A stretch of DNA of 64,000 nt, from the NCBI RefSeq assembly GCF_900108555.1, contig NZ_FNWV01000001.1:62001-126000 (forward strand), in the 5' to 3' direction. Of the stretch, positions 9,169-18,388 are shown piece after piece. A program made the position numbers and the translations under genes. Each line of letters starts with the position of its first letter. Positions within the stretch are counted from its first letter, which is position 1. The notes beneath the pieces were generated by a model. The model ran no database searches, was not told the DNA's origin, and was given only the letters and a program-made list of their open reading frames with translations. The DNA is from Ruminococcus flavefaciens. GTDB taxonomy: Bacteria > Bacillota > Clostridia > Oscillospirales > Ruminococcaceae.

Positions 9169-10242
9169 CTACGCTTCCTGATTTGCGAGCTTGGCAGCCT
9201 GATCGGCAGTAGCAAGCGCATCAAATACTTCATCAAGATTTCCGTTGAGAATATCTTCAAGTCTGTATATAGTAAGCCCTATACGATGATCTGTAAGACG
9301 TCCCTGCGGATAATTGTAAGTTCGTATTCTCTCGGAGCGATCTCCTGTTCCGACCTGCATTTTTCTCTCCGATGCGATTTTTGCGTCGTGCTCCTCCTGC
9401 ATAGCTTCGTAAATTCTTGAGCGCAGAATTTTCATTGCTTTATCTTTGTTCTTATGCTGGCTTCTTTCGTCCTGACACTCCACCACAACATTTGTTGGGA
9501 GATATGTTATTCTTACGGCAGACTCTGTTTTATTTATATGCTGTCCGCCTGCACCGCTTGCGCGGAAATAATCTATTTTTAAATCTGTGGGATTTATCTC
9601 AAGCTCTACATCATCAGCTTCAACAAGTACTGCCACAGTTACTGTAGATGTGTGTATTCGTCCCTGTGATTCAGTTTCGGGAACTCTTTGTACACGATGT
9701 ACTCCGCTTTCATATTTAAGGCGAGAATAAGCTCCTTCACCTTCAATTGAAAAGCTTATTTCCTTAAATCCGCCAAGTTCAGTTGGATTTGCGTTTAATA
9801 TTTCCTGCTTCCAGCCCATAGCCTCAGCATACATCGTATACATTCGGTACAGTGAATTTGCAAAGAGTGAAGCCTCCTCGCCGCCTGCACCGCCTCTTAT
9901 CTCAATAATAACGTTTTTATCATCATTTGGATCTTTCGGAAGTAAAAGAATCTTTAGTTCCTGAGTTATTGAATCAATAGCTTCACGAGATTCATCAAAC
10001 TCAGCCTGAGCCATTTCCTTGAAGTCCTTATCAAGACCGCCGCCGTCCAGCAGCTCTTTAGCTTCATCAAATGAAGCCTGAGCCTTTTTGAACTCACGAT
10101 ACTTTTCAATTATAGGCGTTAAGTTTTTGTATTCCTTCATAAGCTGAGCATACAGCTTATTATCATTAATAATTTCGGGATTGGATAATTTATCGCTTAT
10201 CTCTTCATATTTCTGCTCCATCAAAGCAAGCTTTTCAAACAT
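9169..10242 (-). CDS. prfA: Peptide chain release factor 1
   Basis: Recognises UAG and UAA stop codons and triggers peptidyl-tRNA hydrolysis. At 357 residues it is normal for RF1. The GGQ catalytic motif is at 232-234 ([12 protein letters not shown]). The codon-recognition tripeptide is of the RF1 P-x-T type ([14 protein letters not shown], about residue 188), which separates it from RF2. The ribosome site AAGGAG precedes ATG. It follows the small DUF951 gene and shares its promoter. Confidence 0.98.
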   Translation of the reverse strand: MFEKLALMEQKYEEISDKLSNPEIINDNKLYAQLMKEYKNLTPIIEKYREFKKAQASFDEAKELLDGGGLDKDFKEMAQAEFDESREAIDSITQELKILLLPKDPNDDKNVIIEIRGGAGGEEASLFANSLYRMYTMYAEAMGWKQEILNANPTELGGFKEISFSIEGEGAYSRLKYESGVHRVQRVPETESQGRIHTSTVTVAVLVEADDVELEINPTDLKIDYFRASGAGGQHINKTESAVRITYLPTNVVVECQDERSQHKNKDKAMKILRSRIYEAMQEEHDAKIASERKMQVGTGDRSERIRTYNYPQGRLTDHRIGLTIYRLEDILNGNLDEVFDALATADQAAKLANQEA

Positions 10243-10291
10243 TCAGTATACTCCTTAATGCTAAAATTATTACAAAATTTAATGGAGAAAG

Positions 10292-10480
10292 CTAACCCTC
10301 ATCAGCGTGTTTAACGCTTCGGATACTCTTTTCGATCTTATTTCTTGCGACCATAAACTCTCTTGCGCATTTCACACAGCGAAGTCTGAAATCCATTCCT
10401 GAGCGTATCACATACATTTCATTACCGCCGCACGGGTGATTTTTTTTCATTGTAAGCGTATCTCCAGGTCTGATATCCAA
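10292..10480 (-). CDS. DUF951 family small protein, TTG start
   Basis: A 62-residue protein of the DUF951 family (function unknown), recognised by DIRPGDTLTMKKNHPCGGNE and a CVKC pair. The Cys pairs suggest a zinc ribbon and a nucleic-acid role, which is inference. The start is TTG at 10480, with GGAAGGAGGA (10488-10497) seven bases upstream. A longer reading from an ATG at 10519 is excluded because a consensus promoter puts the transcript start at about that base. First gene of the prfA-tsaC-coaE-aminopeptidase run. Confidence 0.88.
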   Translation of the reverse strand: MDIRPGDTLTMKKNHPCGGNEMYVIRSGMDFRLRCVKCAREFMVARNKIEKSIRSVKHADEG

Positions 10481-10524
10481 AACAGTATCCTCCTTCCGAA
10501 AAAATGAAAAATCGTACATTTTTC

Positions 10525-10553
10525 ATTATACCCTAAATTCGCTCTTAAATCAA
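10525..10553 (-). promoter_or_regulatory. Promoter of the DUF951-prfA operon
   Basis: On the minus strand TTGATT (10553-10548), a 17-bp spacer and TATAAT (10530-10525). The expected start of transcription is near 10518. Confidence 0.8.
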
Positions 10554-10650
10554 TATTTTAGAAGTATATTTTTTTCATTTTGGTGAAAAATAATAAAAAC
10601 TTCACTTTAAACATATTGAACACATACAAAAATGGAAAGGAATTATAAAT

Positions 10651-11007
10651 ATGATTTCAAGAGTTACTGCCGAATTTGAGTCACCTGAACTTGCCGAACT
10701 GGCAATGAAAAGAGTAAAGGAAAGTGTGGACTATGTATATTCAGCCAAAACGATATATAATAAGATCTCAGACCGAGCTTTAAAAATAAGCAGAGGAACA
10801 AGTTTCTCTATTATACCGACTTACTGTAATACACACACAAATTTCCTCACAGCTGTAATGGAATCCCCTGCTTCCCGTGATATTATCCCCGAACCTGCAA
10901 GGAGCAGAAAAACTTCTGCCTGCATTATATGCGGAAGTGCAGCAGTGGATAATGTCATATCAGTTTTAAATTCTATGGGAGCACTCAATATAAGATTTGC
11001 TCAATAG
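10651..11007 (+). CDS. Unrecognised 118-residue protein
   Basis: I do not recognise this family. The protein starts RVTAEFESPELAELAMKRVKE and ends with a CIICGSAAVDNVISVLNSMGALNIRF segment. The first part looks like a short beta strand followed by a helix, and the C-terminal part repeats a helix-strand pattern. That resembles ferredoxin-like folds of the GsiB/YflT-like kind, as inference only. There is no signal peptide or membrane segment. The ribosome site GGAAAGGAA lies nine bases before ATG, supporting expression. It is transcribed divergently from the DUF951 operon and is followed by the S1-repeat gene 85 bases later. Confidence 0.7.
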   Translation: MISRVTAEFESPELAELAMKRVKESVDYVYSAKTIYNKISDRALKISRGTSFSIIPTYCNTHTNFLTAVMESPASRDIIPEPARSRKTSACIICGSAAVDNVISVLNSMGALNIRFAQ

Positions 11008-11047
11008 CATAATCTAATCCGCCTCCGCATAAAATCTAAAGTCAGGA

Positions 11048-11063
11048 CTGTTCAAAAGAACAG
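11048..11063 (+). other. Small hairpin before the S1-repeat gene
   Basis: CTGTTC-AAAA-GAACAG, a 6-bp stem with a 4-base loop and no T tract. It lies in the 85-base gap upstream of the GGAGG site at about 11082. Possibly a leader element or a weak attenuator. Confidence 0.3.
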
Positions 11064-11092
11064 TAACAACAGTAAATTACGGAGGTACAAAC

Positions 11093-12010
11093 ATGAATTA
11101 CACACCGGAAGGCTGCATCTTTGACACCTTTTCCAATCAGAAATATATATCATCACCCGAAGGTCTCAGCGAAGCAATGGAAAAAGGCATAATACTTGAA
11201 GCTAAGGCAGTTTTATGCACTAATTCACATGATCTTATAATAGATCTGCCCTGTGCTAAAGGTATCATTTTTCGTGAAGAAGGAGCTTTAGGCATCTCAG
11301 AAGGAACGACACGTGATATCGCTTTGATATCACGTGTCAATAAATACGTATGCTTTAAAGTGAAATCCCTTAAACTTGATGAAAGTGGTGAACTATCAGC
11401 AGTGCTTTCACGAAAATCAGCTCAGGAAGAGTGCATGAGAGAATATATATCTAAATTGGTATCAGGAGATATCATTGATGCTCGTATAACTCATTTTGAA
11501 AAATTTGGCAGCTTTGTAGATATTGGTTGTGGTATCCCCTCACTGCTTCCCATAGATGCTATGTCAGTTTCACGAATATCACACCCGTCAGACCGTTTCA
11601 AAGTAGGACAAATGATAAAAGTAATTGTAAAAGCAAATGAAAACAATAAAATCTTTCTTACCCATAAAGAGCTTCTCGGCACATGGAAAGAAAATGCAAA
11701 TTATTTCAAAGCAGGAGAAACTGTTCCGGGCATAGTACGTTCAATTGAAGAATATGGCATCTTTGTCGAACTATCACCTAATCTTGCAGGACTCGCTGAA
11801 CCCAAAGACAATGTTTGTATAGGGCAAAGCGTAAGTGTCTACATAAAGGCTATACTTCCTGATAAGATGAAAGTAAAGCTTATCATTGTAGATGTTTGCG
11901 GCGATAAGACAGAACCTAAAGAGATCAATTACTTCATTCAGTCAGATCATATCAGTCAATGGAAATATTCAACTGAAAATTCACCTAAAAATATAATAAG
12001 TGTTTTCTAA
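11093..12010 (+). CDS. S1 RNA-binding repeat protein
   Basis: A cytoplasmic RNA-binding protein of 305 residues. Two clear S1 repeats are visible: residues about 127-200 (GDIIDARITHFEKFGSFVDI ... IFLTHKELLGTW) and about 210-270 (GETVPGIVRSIEEYGIFVEL). The first 110 residues look like a degenerate S1-like barrel ending in LSRKSAQEE. It is much shorter than ribosomal protein S1 (usually four to six repeats), so it is better called an S1-like accessory protein than RpsA. The start has GGAGG at the right distance. Confidence 0.85.
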   Translation: MNYTPEGCIFDTFSNQKYISSPEGLSEAMEKGIILEAKAVLCTNSHDLIIDLPCAKGIIFREEGALGISEGTTRDIALISRVNKYVCFKVKSLKLDESGELSAVLSRKSAQEECMREYISKLVSGDIIDARITHFEKFGSFVDIGCGIPSLLPIDAMSVSRISHPSDRFKVGQMIKVIVKANENNKIFLTHKELLGTWKENANYFKAGETVPGIVRSIEEYGIFVELSPNLAGLAEPKDNVCIGQSVSVYIKAILPDKMKVKLIIVDVCGDKTEPKEINYFIQSDHISQWKYSTENSPKNIISVF

Positions 12011-12016
12011 TTAAAA

Positions 12017-12042
12017 ATGCACCTGTAAAACAGGTGCATCAT
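12017..12042. terminator. Convergent terminator between the S1 gene and pfkA
   Basis: A 10-bp stem (12017-12026 with 12030-12039). On the minus strand it runs into ATTTTTAATT, so it serves pfkA best. The plus side has only an AT-rich tail. Confidence 0.7.
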
Positions 12043-12049
12043 TATATAT

Positions 12050-13012
12050 TTAGAATGCGATCTCTTCAGCGATATGATGAAGCTTTTCATCATAATCCTT
12101 GTGCATTGAAAGTGCTTCCTGAATATCATAATCAACGATCTTGCTGTCCTTGATACCAACAACACGATTGCCTATTCCCTGCTCAAGAAGCTCTACAGCG
12201 TAGTAACCCATTCTTGTAGCTTCAACTCTGTCTCTTACAGTAGGTGAGCCGCCTCTCTGTACATGACCGAGAATTGTTGATCTTGCATCAATACCGGTCT
12301 TTTCCTGAAGCATCTTAGCAATTTCATCTGAGTGACCAACGCTTTCAGCAACGATAACAACAAAGTTCTGCTTGCCCTTTGCTTTCTTAGCAAGCATTGT
12401 ATTTGCGATCGCATTGATGTCATAAGGAACTTCCTTTGTGATGATATCTGTAGCACCGCAGGCAATACCTGTATTTACAGCAATATGACCTGCACCGCGT
12501 CCCATTACCTCAACAACAGATATTCTGTCATGTGACTGAGATGTGTCACGGAGCTTATCAGCCATTTCCATAGCTGTATTCATGGCTGTATCAAATCCGA
12601 TAGTATAATCTGTGCAGGCAATATCGTTATCGATAGTACCAGGGAGACCAATACAGAGAACGCCCATTGCTGAAAGATCAGCTGCACCTCTGAATGAACC
12701 GTCACCGCCGATTACAACAAGTCCTTCAATACCAAGCTCGTCAAGCTTAGCCTTACCCTTTGCTACACCTTCCTGTGTTCTGAACTCAGGGCATCTTGCA
12801 GTATAAAGAACTGTACCACCTCTGTGGATAATGTCAGAAACGCTTCTTTCATCCATCTTTACAATGTCACCATTTAAAAGACCAACATAGCCTCTGCGAA
12901 TTCCGTAAACTTCCATTCCCTTGCTAAGAGCTGATCTAACAACTGCTCTTACTGCGGCATTCATTCCAGGAGCGTCTCCTCCACTTGTTAAAACACCGAT
13001 TTTCTTGATCAT
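12050..13012 (-). CDS. pfkA: ATP-dependent 6-phosphofructokinase
   Basis: Commits fructose-6-phosphate to glycolysis. With the start at the ATG at 13012 the protein has 320 residues, the standard bacterial PfkA length, and begins MIKKIGVLTSGGDAPGMNA. An ATG nine codons further upstream lacks a ribosome site, while GGAG lies seven bases before the chosen one. Visible motifs are GGDGSFRGA, PGTIDNDIACTDYTIGFDTA (catalytic Asp region) and EVMGRGAGHIA. The ATP-type GGDGS Gly is present, pointing to ATP rather than PPi. It sits after dnaE, as in many Firmicutes, but has its own promoter. Confidence 0.97.
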   Translation of the reverse strand: MIKKIGVLTSGGDAPGMNAAVRAVVRSALSKGMEVYGIRRGYVGLLNGDIVKMDERSVSDIIHRGGTVLYTARCPEFRTQEGVAKGKAKLDELGIEGLVVIGGDGSFRGAADLSAMGVLCIGLPGTIDNDIACTDYTIGFDTAMNTAMEMADKLRDTSQSHDRISVVEVMGRGAGHIAVNTGIACGATDIITKEVPYDINAIANTMLAKKAKGKQNFVVIVAESVGHSDEIAKMLQEKTGIDARSTILGHVQRGGSPTVRDRVEATRMGYYAVELLEQGIGNRVVGIKDSKIVDYDIQEALSMHKDYDEKLHHIAEEIAF

Positions 13013-13087
13013 ACATATTCTCCATTCTGCACTTGGCATATATTGTTTAACCCACAGATTTACTGCGGCATAATTCCATACTCTTAT

Positions 13088-13116
13088 ATTTTACTACTTT
13101 GTATAAAAAATGTCAA
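13088..13116 (-). promoter_or_regulatory. Promoter of pfkA
   Basis: Minus-strand TTGACA (13116-13111), 17-bp spacer, TAAAAT (13093-13088). A short stem (CCGCAG...CTGTGG, one G-U) lies in the leader. Confidence 0.8.
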
Positions 13117-13162
13117 GTGTATTCCTTATTTTTTCTTATAAAACTGTTTTTTCTATCTTATT

Positions 13163-16100
13163 TTACTGTATTAGTCCAATTTTTGCGATATCATATATAT
13201 TTTTCAGCTCTTCACAGGATTCTTTTGAAACCTTCAGACACAGCTTTGAACGAGGGATAACTGTCTTTTTTATATCAGAAAGATAACAGCATACTACTGT
13301 ATCGCCTTTATATTTCTTACACAGCTCAGTAAGCTCATTTTTTATCGCTGTATCAGCAGACTCCGCTTTTATACACAGTTTCATATTTGATACATGACGT
13401 TCAAACTCGGTTTCGGCGATAATTGCTCCGCATATGACAGTTAAACGGTCATCTTTTACAGAAAGCTTTCCGTTTATAAGAACAACTGCATCAGTATTCA
13501 GCTTTGAACCGTTTATCATGAACAGATCAGGGAAAACAACACCTTCAACCTCTCCTGTTTCATCTGCAAAGGTCACAAAGCACATTTTTTCGCCATTCTT
13601 CGTTATGTGTATCTTTGAACTCTCTACAGTGCATACCAGCTTTACGCTCATACCGTCTTTCATATCAGTATGAGTGATTATATCGCTGATCTTTTTGGCG
13701 TGCAGCATTTCCATAAGCCAATTGTACGGTTCAAGCGGATGTCCGCTCAGATACATTCCTGTTGCATCTTTTTCAAGTGCAAGCAGTGTTTTTTCATCGT
13801 ATTCCTGCTTATATGGTACGCGCACATTCATTTCGGTCGTATCTTCTCCGTCAAGAAAATTGAGCTGTCCCTCAATAACTCCCCTTGTGCCTGCACCTGT
13901 CATATCCAGTATTGACTCATAGCTTTCCAGCATCTGTCTGCGATTTAAACCAAGTCCGTCAAATGCACCTGCTTTGATGAGGTTTTCAAGAGCCTTTTTA
14001 TTAAGCTCTCTTCCGCCTACACGCTCACAAAAATCCTGTAATCCGTAAAAATTTCCATTTTCAGCGCGTTCGTTTATTATCTTGTCTGCAAGTCCGCTTC
14101 CGACATTCTTTATCGCAAGAAGTCCGAAATATATCTTGCCGTTAGCATGAGTAAAGGTCTTATTGCTTTTATTTACATCGGGCTTTAAAACTTCTATGCC
14201 ATATTCCTTGCAGGAATTAAGATATTCTGCAAGTTTTGCGCTTGCACCCATTACACTCGACATAAGTGCTGACATATATATACCGCGGTAATGGCACTTC
14301 AGATATGCGGTCTGATAAGCAAGATAAGCATAGGCTGCTGCGTGAGATTTATTGAAAGCATAAGACGCAAAGCTTACCATTTCATCGAAGATCGAATTAG
14401 CTATATCCTCCGAAACACCATTTGCAGCTGCACCATTTACAAAGCTCTCTCGCTCTTTCAGCATAACATCATGCTTTTTCTTAGCCATTGCACGGCGCAC
14501 TATATCTGCATGGCCATATGAATAGCCTGCAAGTTTTCGGCATATCTCCATTACCTGTTCCTGATAGACCATACAGCCATACGTATCTTCAAGGATATCC
14601 TTTAAAATAGGATGCTTATATGTCACCTTATCAGGATGATTTTTGTTCTCGATATATACAGGTATTGATTTCATAGGACCTGGACGATATAACGAAATGA
14701 TAACGATAAGGTCTTCAAGACGTTCGGGGACAAGCTCCACAACACGAGCTGTCATACCCTCGCTTTCAAACTGAAATACGCCCTGAGTATCACCGGCAGA
14801 CATCATTTTATAAACACCCTGATCATCTGTCGGAATGGAATTAATGTTAAAATCAGGCTCTGAACGATGTATTTCTTTAACCGTATCTCTGATTATAGTG
14901 AGATTTCGCAGTCCAAGAAAGTCCATTTTCAGCAGTCCTAGCGACTCAAGAACGCCCATTGTATACTGAGTGACAACTGTATCATCATTACGCTGAAGTG
15001 GTACAAGATCTATGAGCGGAACAGCAGATATAACTACGCCCGCTGCATGGGTAGAAGTATGACGCGGCATACCTTCTATTTGTTTTGCAAGATCAATAAT
15101 ATTGCGCACATCTCTGTTTGTATGATAAAGTGAGTCAAGTTCTTCACTTTCTTTTATAGCTTCATCAAGCGTTGCACGAGGGTCGATCTCTTTTGCCACT
15201 CTGTCACACAGTTGATAGGATATTCCAAGCACTCTTCCCACATCTCGTACAGCAGCACGAGCTTTCAGAGTATCAAATGCGATTATCTCCGATACATAAT
15301 CCTTCCCATACCTCTGAACAACATAATCTTTTACGCTCTGACGTCCTTCAATACAAAAATCAATATCAAAGTCAGGCATACTTACACGTTCGGGATTGAG
15401 GAAACGCTCAAAAAGAAGATTGAATTTTATAGGATCAATTCCTGTGATACCGATGCAGTAAGCACACAAGCTGCCTGCACCCGAACCTCTTCCCGGACCT
15501 ACAGGAACATTATGTTCACGAGCATATCTGATAAAATCCCATACAATAAGGTAATAATCGGTATAACCCATTTTTGTTATCACATCAAGCTCATACTCCA
15601 TTCGCTCGATGACTTTGTCATCAGGTGAAGCACCATATTTCTCGAACATACCTTTACGGCAGAGCTGTCTGAAATACTCCTTATTGTCTGTAACTCCGTC
15701 TAAAGTGAATTTCGGAAGTTTAATATTTCCAAATTCAAAATCAACGTTACATCTTTCAGCAATGGACACTGTATTTGTAACCGCTTCTTCATGTCCCTTG
15801 AAAAGTTCTGCCATTTCATCTGCTGATTTTATGTAAAATTCGTCCGACTCAAACTTGAGAGCATTCGGATCATCAAGAGTTTTACCTGTCTGAATACAAA
15901 TTATAACGTTCTGCGTTTCCGAATCATTTTTATTGATGTAATGGCTGTCATTTGTAGCAGCAAGAGGAATATTTGTCTCTGCTGAAAGCTTATATAAAAG
16001 CGGAAGTATCCTTAATTCGTCTTTTATACCGTGATTCTGCACTTCAATAAAATAGTTGTTTTCACCGAAAAGATCACGATATTTAAGTGCAACTGCCTTA

Positions 16101-16570
16101 GCTTCATCGTAATGACCTTCTACAAGGAGACGGGGTATCTCACCTGCAAGGCAGGCAGACATACAAATAAGACCGCTGTGATATTTCTGCAAAAGCTCAA
16201 AATCTACACGCGGTCTGTTGTAAAAGCCCTCTATACTTGCAAGAGATACAAGTTTAACAAGGTTTTTATATCCCTCATTATTCTCACACAAAAGAATAAG
16301 GTGATACGGAGATGCATCGAATTTCGGTTCACGATCATGTCTTGTCCTTCTTGCAACATAGACCTCACAACCTATTATCGGCTTTACACCTGCTTCTCGT
16401 GCTGTATTCCAGAACTCAATAGCTCCGTACATATTGCCGTGATCTGTAATCGCTACGGCTGTTTGTCCAAGCACCTTAACTCTTTCAATGAGCTTTTTTA
16501 TACGGCAAACACCGTCCAGAAGGCTGTATTCGGTATGAACATGAAGGTTAACAAATTCATCATTTCTCAT
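13163..16570 (-). CDS. dnaE: DNA polymerase III alpha subunit DnaE
   Basis: Replicative polymerase subunit of 1135 residues. An N-terminal PHP domain (HVHTEYSLLDGVCRIKKL; AITDHGNMYGAIEFW) is followed by the polymerase core with PGRGSGAGSLCAYC and the catalytic PDFDIDF (about residue 400). A helix-hairpin-helix region and a C-terminal OB fold (KLVCTVESSKIHITKNG...FVTFADETGEVEGVVFP) complete it, so it is of the DnaE1-type layout. Firmicutes usually also carry PolC, which is not in this window. The ATG overlaps the end of whiA by 11 bases, with GGAGG inside whiA. Confidence 0.97.
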   Translation of the reverse strand: MRNDEFVNLHVHTEYSLLDGVCRIKKLIERVKVLGQTAVAITDHGNMYGAIEFWNTAREAGVKPIIGCEVYVARRTRHDREPKFDASPYHLILLCENNEGYKNLVKLVSLASIEGFYNRPRVDFELLQKYHSGLICMSACLAGEIPRLLVEGHYDEAKAVALKYRDLFGENNYFIEVQNHGIKDELRILPLLYKLSAETNIPLAATNDSHYINKNDSETQNVIICIQTGKTLDDPNALKFESDEFYIKSADEMAELFKGHEEAVTNTVSIAERCNVDFEFGNIKLPKFTLDGVTDNKEYFRQLCRKGMFEKYGASPDDKVIERMEYELDVITKMGYTDYYLIVWDFIRYAREHNVPVGPGRGSGAGSLCAYCIGITGIDPIKFNLLFERFLNPERVSMPDFDIDFCIEGRQSVKDYVVQRYGKDYVSEIIAFDTLKARAAVRDVGRVLGISYQLCDRVAKEIDPRATLDEAIKESEELDSLYHTNRDVRNIIDLAKQIEGMPRHTSTHAAGVVISAVPLIDLVPLQRNDDTVVTQYTMGVLESLGLLKMDFLGLRNLTIIRDTVKEIHRSEPDFNINSIPTDDQGVYKMMSAGDTQGVFQFESEGMTARVVELVPERLEDLIVIISLYRPGPMKSIPVYIENKNHPDKVTYKHPILKDILEDTYGCMVYQEQVMEICRKLAGYSYGHADIVRRAMAKKKHDVMLKERESFVNGAAANGVSEDIANSIFDEMVSFASYAFNKSHAAAYAYLAYQTAYLKCHYRGIYMSALMSSVMGASAKLAEYLNSCKEYGIEVLKPDVNKSNKTFTHANGKIYFGLLAIKNVGSGLADKIINERAENGNFYGLQDFCERVGGRELNKKALENLIKAGAFDGLGLNRRQMLESYESILDMTGAGTRGVIEGQLNFLDGEDTTEMNVRVPYKQEYDEKTLLALEKDATGMYLSGHPLEPYNWLMEMLHAKKISDIITHTDMKDGMSVKLVCTVESSKIHITKNGEKMCFVTFADETGEVEGVVFPDLFMINGSKLNTDAVVLINGKLSVKDDRLTVICGAIIAETEFERHVSNMKLCIKAESADTAIKNELTELCKKYKGDTVVCCYLSDIKKTVIPRSKLCLKVSKESCEELKNIYDIAKIGLIQ

Positions 16571-17483
16571 GTTTGATACCTCCGCATCTTATTTCGTCTG
16601 CAAGCTTGGCAAGCTTCTTGAATCTGTGATTTACACCTGATCTGCTTATTGGTTCACTAAGATTTTCACCTATTTCCTGCAAGCTCATATCAATATTGTC
16701 AAGTCTCAGCTGAGCTACCTCACGCAGTTCATCGGATAAGCTTTCAAGTCCAAGTGAATGATCTATCAGCTTGATATCCTCGATCTGCTTCATAGCAGAT
16801 TTAACGACCTTATCAATATTAGCAGCATCGCAGTTTGCAATTCTGTTGGCTTTATTTCTTATATCCTTATAAATTTTCGTATTCATAAGTTCAAGTGTAC
16901 ACTGTGTAGCACCTATAAAAGTCAACGTATCCTCTATCGACTCACTGCCCTTGATATAAACTATATTCTGCCCTCTGCGCAGCATTTTCTTAGCATTTAC
17001 ACCAATATCATTAAGAAGCATAAGGAGCTGTTCGGATATTCCTTCCTCAGGGCAGGCAAACTCAAGATGATACTCCTTTGATGGGTCATTTACACTTCCG
17101 CAGGCAAGAAAAACACCTGCTGTAAAAACTCCGAGACTATTTGTTGCAATAATCTCGGAGTCTATGACTCTTTCATAACCTGATATTTTATATTTTTCAA
17201 AAACCGCTGACGCTGTTTCGCCTTCAATGTCATATGAGTGCAAAACTGTACCGTTTTTGCGTATGTGTTCACTTTCTGAAAGTTCAATATGAAATACAGC
17301 TTTAAAAAGTGATTTAAAAAGTGCCGCAGAAGTACTGCTTTCACTCTGAAAGCATATCCTTTCACGGGTAAGGGTACGGCAAAACAGCAGCATTCCGTAG
17401 AGACAGGCAAATCTCTTGTCTTTATCATTTACAGATGAGCATATCTCGTGTCTTACATCATTTGAGAATGAAATTTTGACCAC
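16560..17483 (-). CDS. whiA: WhiA family DNA-binding protein
   Basis: WhiA binds DNA and affects cell division and chromosome segregation in Firmicutes and sporulation in actinomycetes. The 307-residue protein has the LAGLIDADG-like N-terminal fold (CLYGMLLFCRTL; GVFTAGVFLACGSVNDPSKEYHLEF). A C-terminal helix-turn-helix follows (LREVAQLRLDNIDMSLQEIGENL...SRSGVNHRFKKL). The likely start is GTG, with AAGGA very close to it, so the exact start is not certain. It follows rapZ by eight bases. The usual yvcK between rapZ and whiA is missing. Confidence 0.95.
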   Translation of the reverse strand: MVKISFSNDVRHEICSSVNDKDKRFACLYGMLLFCRTLTRERICFQSESSTSAALFKSLFKAVFHIELSESEHIRKNGTVLHSYDIEGETASAVFEKYKISGYERVIDSEIIATNSLGVFTAGVFLACGSVNDPSKEYHLEFACPEEGISEQLLMLLNDIGVNAKKMLRRGQNIVYIKGSESIEDTLTFIGATQCTLELMNTKIYKDIRNKANRIANCDAANIDKVVKSAMKQIEDIKLIDHSLGLESLSDELREVAQLRLDNIDMSLQEIGENLSEPISRSGVNHRFKKLAKLADEIRCGGIKHEK

Positions 17484-17491
17484 TTCCTTAC

Positions 17492-18364
17492 TCAGAATTT
17501 CCTGTCCTTAGTTATATCTCTATGATACTTCTGCACCTTATACTCTTTTTCGATAAGATGATCCGCCATTAACTCGGCAAAAGTTATGGAACGGTGCTTT
17601 CCGCCTGTACAGCCAAAAGAGATAACAAGCTGACTCTTACCTTCAAGAACATAAAGTGGTATAAGATAATCAATAAGATCAGTAAGCTTATCAAAAAGCT
17701 GCTTAGACTGATCAAAGCTCATAACATAATCCCTGACACAGCTGTCACAGCCTGTATGATTACGAAGTTCCTCGATATAAAACGGATTTGGCAGGCATCT
17801 TACATCAAAAACAAGATCTGCTTCTGTTGAAACTCCGTATTTAAAGCCAAATGACATAACTTTTATAATGAGAGAATCCGAACTTTTTTCAAGAAAAAGC
17901 CCTTTGACTTGTTCTTTAAGCTGAGAAGAAGTGAAATTTGATGTTTCTATGTAATAATCAGCTATCTCTCTAAGCTGTGATAACTGTTCCCACTCATAAT
18001 TGATAGCATCATGGATATTTCCGTTGAATTTATCAGAAAGCGGATGTCTTCTTCTTGTTTCCTTGTATCTCTTCAGCAGAACATCGTGATTTGCTTCAAT
18101 AAAAAGAACTTTTACATCAACATCGCTTCGGCTTTTCAACTCCTGCCACGAACGGAAGATCTCTGCAAACATATCACCTGTTCTGATATCAACTGCCACA
18201 GCTATTTTATTTATATCCGATTCGGACTGCCTGCACAGATCAACAAATTGTGTTATAAGCTTTGGCGGTATATTGTCGATGCAATAAAAACCAATATCCT
18301 CCATAACGTCCATAACACTTGATTTTCCCGATCCCGACATTCCCGTTACAATCAAAAGCTGCAT
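17492..18364 (-). CDS. rapZ: RapZ/YvcJ nucleotide-binding protein
   Basis: A cytoplasmic P-loop protein of 290 residues, hydrolysing nucleotides in YvcJ and acting as an RNase E adaptor for glmZ in E. coli. Walker A GMSGSGKSS is near residue 7. FIEANHDVLLKRYKETRRRHPL, VFDVRCLPNPFYI and SFGCTGGKHRSIT are family hallmarks. The role in Firmicutes is less clear (competence in Bacillus). The ribosome site AAAGGAG precedes ATG. It lies in the conserved murB-rapZ-whiA neighbourhood. Confidence 0.95.
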   Translation of the reverse strand: MQLLIVTGMSGSGKSSVMDVMEDIGFYCIDNIPPKLITQFVDLCRQSESDINKIAVAVDIRTGDMFAEIFRSWQELKSRSDVDVKVLFIEANHDVLLKRYKETRRRHPLSDKFNGNIHDAINYEWEQLSQLREIADYYIETSNFTSSQLKEQVKGLFLEKSSDSLIIKVMSFGFKYGVSTEADLVFDVRCLPNPFYIEELRNHTGCDSCVRDYVMSFDQSKQLFDKLTDLIDYLIPLYVLEGKSQLVISFGCTGGKHRSITFAELMADHLIEKEYKVQKYHRDITKDRKF

Positions 18365-18388
18365 AATAATCTCCTTTTTAAAAAGAGT

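Noticed and set aside
16031..16576. Plus-strand frame of 181 codons opposite dnaE
   Set aside because: Antisense to conserved dnaE codons, with no ribosome site or recognisable domain.
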